DNA from: Xanthobacter sp. NM-59
GTDB taxonomy: Bacteria; Pseudomonadota; Alphaproteobacteria; Rhizobiales; Xanthobacteraceae
NCBI RefSeq assembly: GCF_021401125.1
Contig: NZ_JACBFQ010000012.1
Span: 89,263-153,262, forward strand
Length of the DNA stretch: 64,000 nt
Reading direction: 5' to 3'
Every line of letters begins with the position of its first letter. The stretch's first letter is position 1. The notes beneath the pieces are model-generated. The model did no database searches and had not been told where the DNA came from. It saw only the letters and a program-made list of their open reading frames with translations. The position numbers and the translations under genes are program-made. Positions 56,310-63,884 of the stretch are shown here, piece by piece.

Positions 56310-57599
56310 ATGGCCGATCAAACCCTCCTCATCGCGGACAAGGTGCTGGCCCGGCTGCCACATGCGGAAGCGGGCCAATACAAGGTCTATGACAGCGAAC
56401 TGAGCGGCTTCCTGGTGGTGGTCGGGAAGCGCACCAAGACGTTCGCGGCGCAGGGCGCATTCTGGCGCGACGGCGTGCGTGAATTTACCGCCCGGAAGAA
56501 GATCGGCGAAGTCGGCGAGATGACGTCTCGCGAGGCCAGGAGCAAGGCAAAGGAGATCCTCGCGGCGATCGCACGGGGCGAGCGGCCGGGTGAGGAGCAG
56601 AAAATCAAGCCGGGCGCCATCACGCTTCGCAAGGCATGGGAGCGATACCGAGACGGGCATATGATCCGCAAGGGCCGCAGCGCCGGGACGATCGAGAATT
56701 ATCGCGATCATATGGAGAGGCTGTTTGCCGACTGGCTGGACAAGCCGCTCGCACGCCTCGGGCGGCAGCCGAAACTGGTTGCCGACCGGCACGACAAGAT
56801 CAGCGAGGAGAATGGTCCCTATATCGCCAACGGCGCGATGCGTAGCCTGCGCGCCGTCTACAATCACGCGCGCAAGACCAATGCCGACCTTCCCCCGATC
56901 AACCCGGTGACGGCGATCGACTGGAACCCGGAGGAGCGACGGAACACCGGCATGGGCACCGGCAGCATGGCGCCCTGGTTTGCCGAGCTGACCGCACTCA
57001 CGAATCCCATCCGCCGCGAGTTTCATCTGATGACGCTGCTGAGCGGCTCCCGCCCGACCGCGTTGAAGAATGTCCGGATCGAGCACATCGACCTCCACAG
57101 CCGGCTCCTGCATATCCGCAAGCCCAAGGGCGGCGCGAAGAAGGCGTTCGCCATCCCTTTGTCGCGGCCGATGATCCGCTGCATCCTGCGGACGATGCGG
57201 GCCGCGCGCATCCTCTATCCGGACCAGGCCGAGTTCTGGCTGTTTCCCGCCGACAGCGACAGCGGGCATTTGGTCGAGCACAAGGAAGATCGGGACATGC
57301 TGTCGAAATGGGGCAACGATCTGCGCCAGAGCTACCGGACGCTTGCGCAGGCGGCCGGCGTATCGGAACTCGACGTCCACCTGCTGATGAACCATTCCCT
57401 GCCCGGCGTGAACGCCGGCTACATCACGCGGGACAGCCTGCTGCGGGACCATCTGCGCAAGCAGCAGGAGCGCATCTCCAAGGTCATCATCGAGAGCGCC
57501 AGGGGCAAGGCGGAAGGCGTGAATCTGGCTTGGCTGTATCACGCGAAGGTGGACATTCTGCCGGTGCTGCCCGAGGAGGGTTTGCACGCAGCGGCCTGA
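56310..57599 (+). CDS. int: Tyrosine recombinase (ICE integrase)
   Basis: The protein has 429 residues from ATG 56310. An N-terminal arm-binding domain of the DUF4102 kind (KVYDSELSGFLVVVGKRTKTF, REARSKAKEILAAIARGERP) is followed by a core-binding domain (KAWERYRDGHMIRKGRSAGTIENY) and a catalytic domain. Catalytic Arg is in LLSGSRPTALKNV; the second box reads GNDLRQSYRTLAQAAGV, with Asn where most family members have His; then LLMNHSLPGVNAGYIT supplies His and the nucleophilic Tyr. It would join the element's attachment site to the 3' end of a tRNA-Arg gene and, with an excisionase, release it. Confidence 0.92.
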   Translation: MADQTLLIADKVLARLPHAEAGQYKVYDSELSGFLVVVGKRTKTFAAQGAFWRDGVREFTARKKIGEVGEMTSREARSKAKEILAAIARGERPGEEQKIKPGAITLRKAWERYRDGHMIRKGRSAGTIENYRDHMERLFADWLDKPLARLGRQPKLVADRHDKISEENGPYIANGAMRSLRAVYNHARKTNADLPPINPVTAIDWNPEERRNTGMGTGSMAPWFAELTALTNPIRREFHLMTLLSGSRPTALKNVRIEHIDLHSRLLHIRKPKGGAKKAFAIPLSRPMIRCILRTMRAARILYPDQAEFWLFPADSDSGHLVEHKEDRDMLSKWGNDLRQSYRTLAQAAGVSELDVHLLMNHSLPGVNAGYITRDSLLRDHLRKQQERISKVIIESARGKAEGVNLAWLYHAKVDILPVLPEEGLHAAA

Positions 57600-57683
57600 C
57601 CGACCATTGGCTGCCCTAGCCCTCGCTATGGGTCTTGTTCCATCGGAACACCCCTTCGCCATCACACTGAACATGTGTCATTC

Positions 57684-57713
57684 TAGCACCAAATGGTGCT
57701 AAGTTTGGTGCTA
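57684..57713. promoter_or_regulatory. Operator of the vapBC module
   Basis: TAGCACCAAATGGTGCTA (57684-57701) is a perfect dyad with 7-bp arms. A third copy of the half site, TTGGTGCTAA, lies at 57704-57713, 18 bp before the antitoxin ATG. Antitoxins of this type bind such dyads upstream of their own genes, with binding strengthened by the toxin. Confidence 0.65.
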
Positions 57714-57731
57714 AGCGATGGAGACAAGGCG

Positions 57732-57932
57732 ATGCGATCGACGATCAACATAGATGACGCCCTCATCGACAAGGCCCGGTCCTTGACGGGAACGAAAGAA
57801 ACGGCCGCTCTTGTCCGTCAGGCTTTGGAAACCTTGGTGCGTGTCGAGGCCGGCAAGCGGCTCATCGCGCTCGGCGGGACGATGCCGGATGCCGAGGCTG
57901 CGCCTCGTCGTAGGAGCACGCCGGGCAAATGA
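57732..57932 (+). CDS. vapB: VapB-type antitoxin (ribbon-helix-helix)
   Basis: The 66-residue protein starts MRSTINIDDALIDKARSLTG, the short beta strand and first helix of a ribbon-helix-helix DNA-binding domain, followed by KETAALVRQALETLVRVEAGKRL. The C-terminal tail, ending PRRRSTPGK, would wrap the toxin. GGAG lies eight bases before the ATG. The stop overlaps the toxin start (ATGA). It would repress its own promoter at the dyad just upstream and neutralise VapC. Confidence 0.88.
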   Translation: MRSTINIDDALIDKARSLTGTKETAALVRQALETLVRVEAGKRLIALGGTMPDAEAAPRRRSTPGK

Positions 57933-58312
57933 TCCTGACCGATACCTCGGTCTGGATCGACCATTTCAGGCATTCCAGCGCTGCGCTGCGCGCGGTTATC
58001 GAGAACGACGCCTTGCTTTGCCATCCGGCGATCATCGGCGAACTTGCGCTCGGCAGCCTTCGCGACCGGCGCACCGTCCTCTCCTTCCTGAACGCCCAGC
58101 GTGAAGTGGCCGTGGCCACCCACGACGAAGTCATGGGCATGATCGACCACCATGGGCTTTTCAGCATGGGGATCGGATACACCGATGCGCACCTCCTGGC
58201 CTCCACGCTGATCGACAGCCGTGCGGAACTCTGGACGAATGACAGGCGGCTGCAAGCCGCAGCCCAAAAGGCCGATGCCCGAGTCTATCGCCCAACGACA
58301 CAGCCGAGCTAA
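57929..58312 (+). CDS. vapC: VapC toxin, PIN-domain ribonuclease
   Basis: The 127-residue PIN protein has the acidic metal-site residues in order: Asp in MILTDTSVWIDHF, Glu in AIIGELALG, Asp in GIGYTDAHLLAST and the C-terminal Asp in ELWTNDRRLQAAA. VapC toxins cleave specific RNAs, commonly initiator tRNA or other tRNAs or 23S rRNA, and stop growth when the antitoxin is lost. In a mobile element this favours retention. The active site looks intact. Confidence 0.9.
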   Translation: MILTDTSVWIDHFRHSSAALRAVIENDALLCHPAIIGELALGSLRDRRTVLSFLNAQREVAVATHDEVMGMIDHHGLFSMGIGYTDAHLLASTLIDSRAELWTNDRRLQAAAQKADARVYRPTTQPS

Positions 58313-58382
58313 CGATCTAAAACACTGGAGCATCGCCGCGACCAGATGGCCCGGTTCGGGCGGTGTCGCCTCTCCATTGCGC

Positions 58383-58410
58383 TTGATGTGCTCATAAGTG
58401 TGCATATATT
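58383..58410 (+). promoter_or_regulatory. Promoter of the Xre/RES toxin-antitoxin pair
   Basis: TTGATG (58383-58388), a 16-bp spacer and TATATT (58405-58410) resemble a sigma-70 promoter 29 bp before the antitoxin ATG. Within it the word TGTGCTC/TGTGCA recurs (58387, 58399, 58410), probably antitoxin binding sites for autorepression. Confidence 0.5.
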
Positions 58411-58438
58411 GTGCTCTGATTGGTACGAGGTAGGTGCG

Positions 58439-58825
58439 ATGGCTCACGTTGACAAAGCAGAAGCGGCAATCGTGTCGGGCTTCGTGCAGAGCCTGCAGGA
58501 GCCCAGGACGCCCTACATTTCCCCGAAGCGGCTCTCGAAGGTGCTCGGGGTCCAGGTCGCGAATCTGGCCCAGTTGACGGGTGTGCATCGCAATACCCTG
58601 CGCAACCCTTCATCTGAGCGCCTTCAGAGCCGGCTGCGCGAAATGGTCAAGGTCATCACGGCCGCCGCCACGATCACCGGAGACATCGACAAGGCGATCT
58701 ATTGGTTCCGGAATGAGCCGATTGTTGACTATGATCACAAGACGGCTGCTGAACTCGTCGCGGAGGGCCACAGCGAGGCGGTTTTGAGCTATCTCCGCGA
58801 TCTGGAGAACGGGGCGCGGGGATGA
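58439..58825 (+). CDS. Xre/MbcA/ParS-type antitoxin (DUF2384)
   Basis: The protein has 128 residues from ATG 58439. The middle has a helix-turn-helix (SPKRLSKVLGVQVANLAQLTGVHRNTLRN), and the C terminus is the DUF2384 toxin-binding domain (KAIYWFRNEPIVDYDHKTAAELVAEGHSEAVLSYLRDLE). This is the standard partner of RES-domain toxins. Its stop overlaps the start of the RES gene (ATGA). It would repress the operon and block the toxin active site. A longer upstream frame lacks family similarity. Confidence 0.85.
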   Translation: MAHVDKAEAAIVSGFVQSLQEPRTPYISPKRLSKVLGVQVANLAQLTGVHRNTLRNPSSERLQSRLREMVKVITAAATITGDIDKAIYWFRNEPIVDYDHKTAAELVAEGHSEAVLSYLRDLENGARG

Positions 58826-59352
58826 AGATCATCCGGGTCGGACCGGATGAGGTCTTTCACCGCTACCTGACTCCCAAATGGGCGTTCGCACCCGCCAGCG
58901 GCGCAGGTGCAGCCGGCGATGGTGGCCGTTTCAACCGGCCCGGCGTCGAGGCATTGTATCTCTCGCGGGCGCCGCAGACCGCCCTGGAAGAATACCAGCA
59001 GGGCGCGTCGATTGTCCCGCCTGGCACGCTGGCGGCCTATATCGTCACGCTCGATCAGGTCGCCGACCTCTCGGCAGGCTTCGATCCTGCGACATGGTCG
59101 AAGGAATGGGCCGCATGCGACTGCCCGTGGCGGAAAATCGCTCGGATTGCCCGGAAGATCCCGCCTTCATGGCACCTGTCGGATTCTCTGATTGAGGCGG
59201 GATGCCGCGGCCTGCTGTTCCCGTCGCTGCGCCATGCCGGTGGCACCAACCTGGTGGTCTTCAACGCGAATCTGACGCCGGAGGACTCGGTCGTTGTTCA
59301 TGACCCTGAAGGCCGATTGCCGAAGGACCAATCATCATGGCCGGTCTCATAG
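58822..59352 (+). CDS. RES-domain toxin (NAD+-degrading family)
   Basis: The 176-residue RES protein has the pattern FHRYLTPKWAFAP, GGRFNRPGVEALYLS with the catalytic Arg, TALEEYQ with the Glu, and a central-C-terminal region GCRGLLFPSLRHAGGTNLVVF that supplies the conserved Ser. Characterised members (MbcT, Res) use phosphate or water to break down NAD+, starving the cell. The family's key residues appear present. It is coupled to the DUF2384 antitoxin and ends 16 bp from the oppositely oriented conjugation genes. Confidence 0.87.
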   Translation: MKIIRVGPDEVFHRYLTPKWAFAPASGAGAAGDGGRFNRPGVEALYLSRAPQTALEEYQQGASIVPPGTLAAYIVTLDQVADLSAGFDPATWSKEWAACDCPWRKIARIARKIPPSWHLSDSLIEAGCRGLLFPSLRHAGGTNLVVFNANLTPEDSVVVHDPEGRLPKDQSSWPVS

Positions 59353-59367
59353 CGCTCCAGAGTGCGG

Positions 59368-59598
59368 TCAAAGCTGAGGCTTCTGGTTCCTCATCTTCTT
59401 GAATCCCTTGTCCGCCGCCATGAACCGCTGGAGCATGGGCGCGACCAGCTTGCCGGGATCGAGCGGCGTCGCCTCTCCTGAGGCCTGAGCGAGGATCTCG
59501 GCATAGGCGACGAGGTCGCGGTGGACGGCGGCGGGCACTTCGACGGTGATCTTCACCGGCTTGTCGTCGGGGATGGCGGAGAGCCTCAGCTTCGTCAT
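59368..59598 (-). CDS. DUF2274 conjugation-associated protein
   Basis: The 76-residue protein starts MTKLRLSAIPDDKPVKITVE and contains PAAVHRDLVAYAEILAQ and DPGKLVAPMLQRFMAAD, the DUF2274 signature. This small family is nearly always the last gene after trbI in Trb clusters of integrative elements. Its role is not established; the charged helical character suggests a soluble partner or regulator. The start overlaps the trbI stop (ATGA), so it is translated with the transfer genes. Confidence 0.87.
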   Translation of the reverse strand: MTKLRLSAIPDDKPVKITVEVPAAVHRDLVAYAEILAQASGEATPLDPGKLVAPMLQRFMAADKGFKKMRNQKPQL

Positions 59599-60809
59599 GA
59601 ACGTTCCTTTGCGGCGCCGTAGGGCTTCATCACCAAATCGCGGTTGACGAGGACCCGCACGGGGAAGCCGGGCCGGATAGTGAGGGTCGGCTGGATGTTG
59701 AGCTGGCGGCGGACGAGCTGCTGGCCGACGTCGGAGGCGGTGTCCTGGCTGCTCTCGCGGATCGCCTTGGCGATCTCGTTCTCGTCGTCGCCGGCGCCGA
59801 TCTCGGTGCCGATGCCGAGCAGGGTCGAAAGTAAGGCGGCGCGGACAAGCTGGCCCCAATGGTAGTCCACCTCGTCCTCGAGGCCGGAGAAGCCCTGCGT
59901 ATCGGAGCCCTGCAGGCGCTCCAGCACGATGGAGGTGCCGTCGGGCATGACGAGGCGGGTCCAGACCAGAAGCACGCGCGACTGGCCGACAGCGACCTGG
60001 CTGTCGTAGCGGCCGATCAGCCGGGCACCCTGCGGGATCAGGAGATGGGCGCCAGTCGGGCTGTCATGGACAGGGCTTGTCACCTGGGCCGTGACCTGCC
60101 CCGGCAGATCGGAGCGGATGCCGGTGATGAGCGCGGCCGGGATGACGGTGCCAGCCTGCACCACATGGGGCGACGCCCTTTCCTGCACCCGGTCGGGGCT
60201 GACGGTGCGGCGGTCGGTTGCGGCGTTGACGAAGGCGAGCTTGCGATCTTGCATGTTCTGGGCAGCGCCGGGATCGAGCGGCGGGACCTCCGGGGACATT
60301 GTCAGACCGGTCGCCGGATCGGTGCCGGCGGCCTGTGCTCCGGACGCCGCGCGTTCCGTCGTCTGCGCGCCGCGGCTCTCGGTGAACACCTTGGCGACGC
60401 GGGCGGCCTCGATCTCGGCGAGGCGACGCTGTTCCTCTGGGTCCGCCCGCGGGGCCTGGACATTGGGCGGGACCACGGGGCGGCCTTCCTCCTGGGCGCG
60501 GAGGATGGGGCGGCCGAGGTCGCCGGGCAGCGCCGGGCCGAGCTTCGGAACATCTGTATAGTCCTTGGGTAGGCCGGCGAGCCCGTCGGCGGTGGCCCGG
60601 TTGTCGGTGCTGTACAGCTCCGTCGCCGGCTGGTTGGTGCGGCGGCTCGCATCGAGCGCCCAGACGAGGGCGCCGAGAATGGCGACGGCGGAGACGCCGC
60701 CGAGGCCGATGAGCACCTTGCGGGAGAGGCGGGTGACGCGCGGCCGCTCCGGCCGCAAGCGCAGCTCGGCGCGGATGTCGCCAGACGGCGGATGGAGTGC
60801 GTCGCTCAT
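59595..60809 (-). CDS. trbI: Conjugal transfer protein TrbI (VirB10-like)
   Basis: The protein has 404 residues from ATG 60809, which overlaps the trbG stop; upstream in-frame sequence belongs to the trbG gene. A single inner-membrane helix (VLIGLGGVSAVAILGALVWAL, about 32-52) is followed by a Pro-rich periplasmic linker and the VirB10 domain (VVQAGTVIPAALITGIRSDLPGQVTAQVTSPVHD; IPQGARLIGRYDSQVAVGQSRVLLVW). VirB10 proteins span the envelope and pass ATP-driven signals to the outer-membrane channel of the type IV secretion system that moves DNA during mating. Confidence 0.93.
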   Translation of the reverse strand: MSDALHPPSGDIRAELRLRPERPRVTRLSRKVLIGLGGVSAVAILGALVWALDASRRTNQPATELYSTDNRATADGLAGLPKDYTDVPKLGPALPGDLGRPILRAQEEGRPVVPPNVQAPRADPEEQRRLAEIEAARVAKVFTESRGAQTTERAASGAQAAGTDPATGLTMSPEVPPLDPGAAQNMQDRKLAFVNAATDRRTVSPDRVQERASPHVVQAGTVIPAALITGIRSDLPGQVTAQVTSPVHDSPTGAHLLIPQGARLIGRYDSQVAVGQSRVLLVWTRLVMPDGTSIVLERLQGSDTQGFSGLEDEVDYHWGQLVRAALLSTLLGIGTEIGAGDDENEIAKAIRESSQDTASDVGQQLVRRQLNIQPTLTIRPGFPVRVLVNRDLVMKPYGAAKERS

Positions 60810-61828
60810 CGGAACAGCCCCGCGCTGCGTGCCGGCCGGCCGTCGGTGCGGGTGATGCGCACGCGCTTCTCGCTGTCCTTGTCGCCGAGGCGCAGCTCGG
60901 CGGCGGCGAACAGCCGGTCGACCACATAATAGTTCTGGCGGGCGCGGTAGTTGACCAGCTCGGAGCCGCCGGCCGGGCCGATGACGAACAGCGGCGGCAT
61001 CTCGCCCTGGGCAATGCCCGACGGAAACTCGATATAGACCTTGGCGCCGTCGTCGAAGGCGCGCAGCGGCCGCCACGGCGCATCGTCGCCCTCAATGGCG
61101 TAGCGGAAGTTGAGCTTCGAGATGTCGACGCCGGCGGCCACCGGCTGCACCTCGGCGGCCCGCGCGTTCTGGCGGCGCAGGGCGATCAGCTCGTCCTGGG
61201 GATATTGCCACGACACCGAGGCCATATAGGTCTTCTCGGTGGAGCGCAGCTCCATGTGGTAGGTGCGCAGGTTCGTGTTGATCACTAGGTTGGTCTCGAG
61301 GTCCGGCCGGGTTGGCTTCACCAGGATGTGGACCTGCTTGCGGTCTCCTGCCCCGCTCTCTGTGTCGCCAACGATCCAGCGCACCGTGTCGCCGGCGGCG
61401 ACCGGCCCCGTACCCACCAGTTGCTCGCCGGGCTGGAGGGCAATGTCGGTGACCTGCCCCGGCGCGGCATAGACCTGATAGAGCGCGCCGGCGGAGAAGG
61501 GATAGACCTGCACCGCATTGATGAAGCCGTTGCGCACCGGCTGGATGCGGGCGGCGGCATTGGCCTGGCCGACGCGCTCCTTCGGGTCGGCCAGCTCAGG
61601 CTTCGCCTTCCCGCCATCCACCGGCTTCAACTGGCCGGGCAGCGGCAGCGGTTTCGGCAGCTCCACCACCTTCACCGGGCCGGCGGGATCGGGCGCCAGC
61701 ACCGCGGGCGCGGCATCGTCATAGTCGATCTCCGGCGGGATGTATTTCTGCGCGCAGCCGGCGAGCGCACTCGCAGACAGAATTACGGCGGCGAGCACCG
61801 GTACGGCTTTCTTCCCTGCCCCCTTCAT
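60806..61828 (-). CDS. trbG: P-type conjugal transfer protein TrbG (VirB9-like)
   Basis: The 340-residue protein begins with a lipoprotein signal (VLAAVILSASALAGC, lipobox LAGC). A Pro-rich segment is followed by the VirB9 beta domain: VQVYPFSAGALYQVYAAPGQVTDIALQPGEQL, WIVGDTESG, NLVINTNLRTYHMELRST. The C-terminal region has APWRPLRAFDDGAKVYIEFP and FVIGPAGGSELVNYRARQNYYVVDRLF. It is part of the outer-membrane core complex with TrbI. Carrying the lipidation signal on the VirB9 homologue is common in Trb systems, where VirB7 may be absent. It overlaps trbF and trbI by 4 bp each. Confidence 0.93.
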   Translation of the reverse strand: MKGAGKKAVPVLAAVILSASALAGCAQKYIPPEIDYDDAAPAVLAPDPAGPVKVVELPKPLPLPGQLKPVDGGKAKPELADPKERVGQANAAARIQPVRNGFINAVQVYPFSAGALYQVYAAPGQVTDIALQPGEQLVGTGPVAAGDTVRWIVGDTESGAGDRKQVHILVKPTRPDLETNLVINTNLRTYHMELRSTEKTYMASVSWQYPQDELIALRRQNARAAEVQPVAAGVDISKLNFRYAIEGDDAPWRPLRAFDDGAKVYIEFPSGIAQGEMPPLFVIGPAGGSELVNYRARQNYYVVDRLFAAAELRLGDKDSEKRVRITRTDGRPARSAGLFR

Positions 61829-62514
61829 GAGCCCAGCTCCTTCGACCAGTTGACGGCATCCACGAACACCCCCAGCGGATTTGCGCGCAGCTTCTCGGCG
61901 GTGCGCTGGGGCTGGAGCACGATGGTGAGGATGGCGGTCCAGCGCTCGGTGGCGGCGAGGCTGGCGTTCTCGTAGCGGCGCTCGGTCCAGGCGATGCGGA
62001 ACGAGTCCGGCGAGGCGCGGATGACGGAAGAGATGTCCACGGCCACCTGCTGGCGGCCGACCTTGGCGAAGGGGTCGTTCGATCGCGCGAAGTCATTGAG
62101 CGCCCGGGCGCCGCGATCGGTGGCATAGTCGTAAGCCCTGAGCCAGTTCTGGCGGACGATGACCGGGTCGGCGGGGATGGCGCGGACCTGCTCGATGAAG
62201 CGGGCGAGGTGCCAGGCGATCTGCGGATCGGTGGGGCGATAGTCGGCGACGGCGGAGGCGACCGCCTGCGCCTCGCCGAAGCGGTCCACCTGCACCACCC
62301 ACGGCACCACGGTGCCGTGGGTCGACTGCCAGACGAGGGCGATCGCGAAGCCGCTGGCAAGTGCGAGGGAGCCGAAGGCCATGAGCCGCCAGTTCCTGGC
62401 CTGCACACGGGCCGAGCCGATGCGTTCGTCCCAGACCTGCGCGGCCTTCTGGTAGGGGGTCTCGGGCTCGGGGGCGCGTCCGTAGTGGACGGACGGTCGC
62501 TTGAAGAGGCTCAT
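61825..62514 (-). CDS. trbF: Conjugal transfer protein TrbF (VirB8-like)
   Basis: The 229-residue protein starts MSLFKRPSVHYGRAPEPETPYQKAAQVWDERIGSA, typical of TrbF, then has one membrane helix (LMAFGSLALASGFAIALVW, about 44-62) and a periplasmic NTF2-like VirB8 domain (VVQVDRFGEAQAV, FIEQVRAIPADPVIVRQNWLRAYDY, RWTAILTIVLQPQ). VirB8 proteins form the inner-membrane arches of the conjugation channel. Starts and stops overlap those of trbL and trbG. Confidence 0.93.
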   Translation of the reverse strand: MSLFKRPSVHYGRAPEPETPYQKAAQVWDERIGSARVQARNWRLMAFGSLALASGFAIALVWQSTHGTVVPWVVQVDRFGEAQAVASAVADYRPTDPQIAWHLARFIEQVRAIPADPVIVRQNWLRAYDYATDRGARALNDFARSNDPFAKVGRQQVAVDISSVIRASPDSFRIAWTERRYENASLAATERWTAILTIVLQPQRTAEKLRANPLGVFVDAVNWSKELGS

Positions 62515-63884
62515 CGGCGGTCATCCTGATCGAGGGACACGGATAGGGAGCCGCCGCCGTGGTCGCCGGAGCGCACCGCATGGGCGGCGGCGCTGGCGCC
62601 ATGGCTCATGGCCTGGCTGCGTTTCATGCGCTCGGCCCAAGCGGGGGGTGCCGAAGATGCGATGGCGGCCTCGGAAGCAGCGCCGGCCGCAGGGCCCATG
62701 CCGGCGACACCTGACTGGCCTCCGGTGGCGGCCCAGGCCCCGGCCTGCCCGGCGCCATAAGAGGTGCGCAGGGCGTCGGCGGCGCCAGACGCCGCACGCT
62801 TGACCGGTGCGACGGCCGCAGCCGCGCCGGCCCTGCCGACGCCACCGAGTCCCGCGGCCATGGCACCCACGCCGCTCTGGCCAGACGTCGAGGCGGCAAG
62901 GCCATAGGCCGCGGAAGTGGCCCCGGCGAGCTGGGCACCGCCGCGTGCGGCCGCAGCTGTCACGTGGCCGGCCGCTCCGACCGCGCCTGCTGTACCACCG
63001 AGGGCGGCCCTCGCTCCCACGGCGCCGGCGGCGCCAAGGCCCGCGACGGCAAAGCCGGTGCCCACCACCGCCCCCGCGCCAAGCTGCGGCGCGCCGGAGA
63101 CGAGGCCGGTGGCGATGCCGGGGCCGAAGATGGAGAGCCCCATGAGCGACAAAGCGCCGAGCACGAGGGAAAGCGCCTCGGTGATGGTGGGCTGGTCGGA
63201 GAAGCCCGCCGTGAACTCGCCGAACAGCCCAGAGCCGATGCCGACGATGACGGCGAGCACGAGGATCTTGACGCCGGAGGCAACCACGTTGCCGAGCACC
63301 TTCTCCGCGAGGAAGGCGGTCTTGTTGAACAAGGCGAACGGCAGGAGGACGAAGCCGGCGAGCACCGTCAGCTTGAACTCGATCAGGGTGACGAAGATCT
63401 GGACCGCCAAAAAGAAGAAGGCGATGAGCACGATCGCCCAGGCGATCATGAGCACGGCGATCTGCACGAAGTTCTCGAAGAAGGAGATGTAGCCCATCAG
63501 CTCGCCGGCGGCGTTCAGGATCGGCGTGCCGGCGTCGATACCGACCTGCGCCACCCGGCCGGGCTGGAGCAGCTCGGAAGCCGAGAGCGACCCGCCGCCC
63601 GCCTTCAGGCCGAGCCCGCTGAAGGACTGGAAGACGATGTTCGCGAGGGAATTGAAGTTGCCGATGACGAAGGCGAAGAAGCCGACATAGAGGGTCTTCT
63701 TGAGGAGGCGCTGGAGCACGTCCTCGTCCGCGCCCCACGCCCAGAACAGGCCCGCGAGCGCGATGTCGAGGGCGATCAAAGTGGAGGTAAGGAAGGCGAT
63801 CTCCCCGCCGAGCAGGCCGAAGCCGGAGTCGATGTAGGAGGTGAACGTCTCCAGGAAGCGGTCGATGACGCCGGTATTGTTCAT
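62511..63884 (-). CDS. trbL: P-type conjugal transfer protein TrbL (VirB6-like)
   Basis: The 457-residue polytopic membrane protein starts MNNTGVIDRFLETFTSYIDSGFGLLGGEI and shows about six hydrophobic segments in residues 25-265. A long Ala/Gly-rich tail of some 190 residues follows, typical of TrbL. VirB6-type proteins line the inner-membrane part of the DNA channel; the tail probably faces the cytoplasm or periplasm and is poorly conserved. It is first of the visible trbL-F-G-I-DUF2274 set; trbJ and others should precede it outside the window. Confidence 0.92.
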   Translation of the reverse strand: MNNTGVIDRFLETFTSYIDSGFGLLGGEIAFLTSTLIALDIALAGLFWAWGADEDVLQRLLKKTLYVGFFAFVIGNFNSLANIVFQSFSGLGLKAGGGSLSASELLQPGRVAQVGIDAGTPILNAAGELMGYISFFENFVQIAVLMIAWAIVLIAFFFLAVQIFVTLIEFKLTVLAGFVLLPFALFNKTAFLAEKVLGNVVASGVKILVLAVIVGIGSGLFGEFTAGFSDQPTITEALSLVLGALSLMGLSIFGPGIATGLVSGAPQLGAGAVVGTGFAVAGLGAAGAVGARAALGGTAGAVGAAGHVTAAAARGGAQLAGATSAAYGLAASTSGQSGVGAMAAGLGGVGRAGAAAAVAPVKRAASGAADALRTSYGAGQAGAWAATGGQSGVAGMGPAAGAASEAAIASSAPPAWAERMKRSQAMSHGASAAAHAVRSGDHGGGSLSVSLDQDDRR

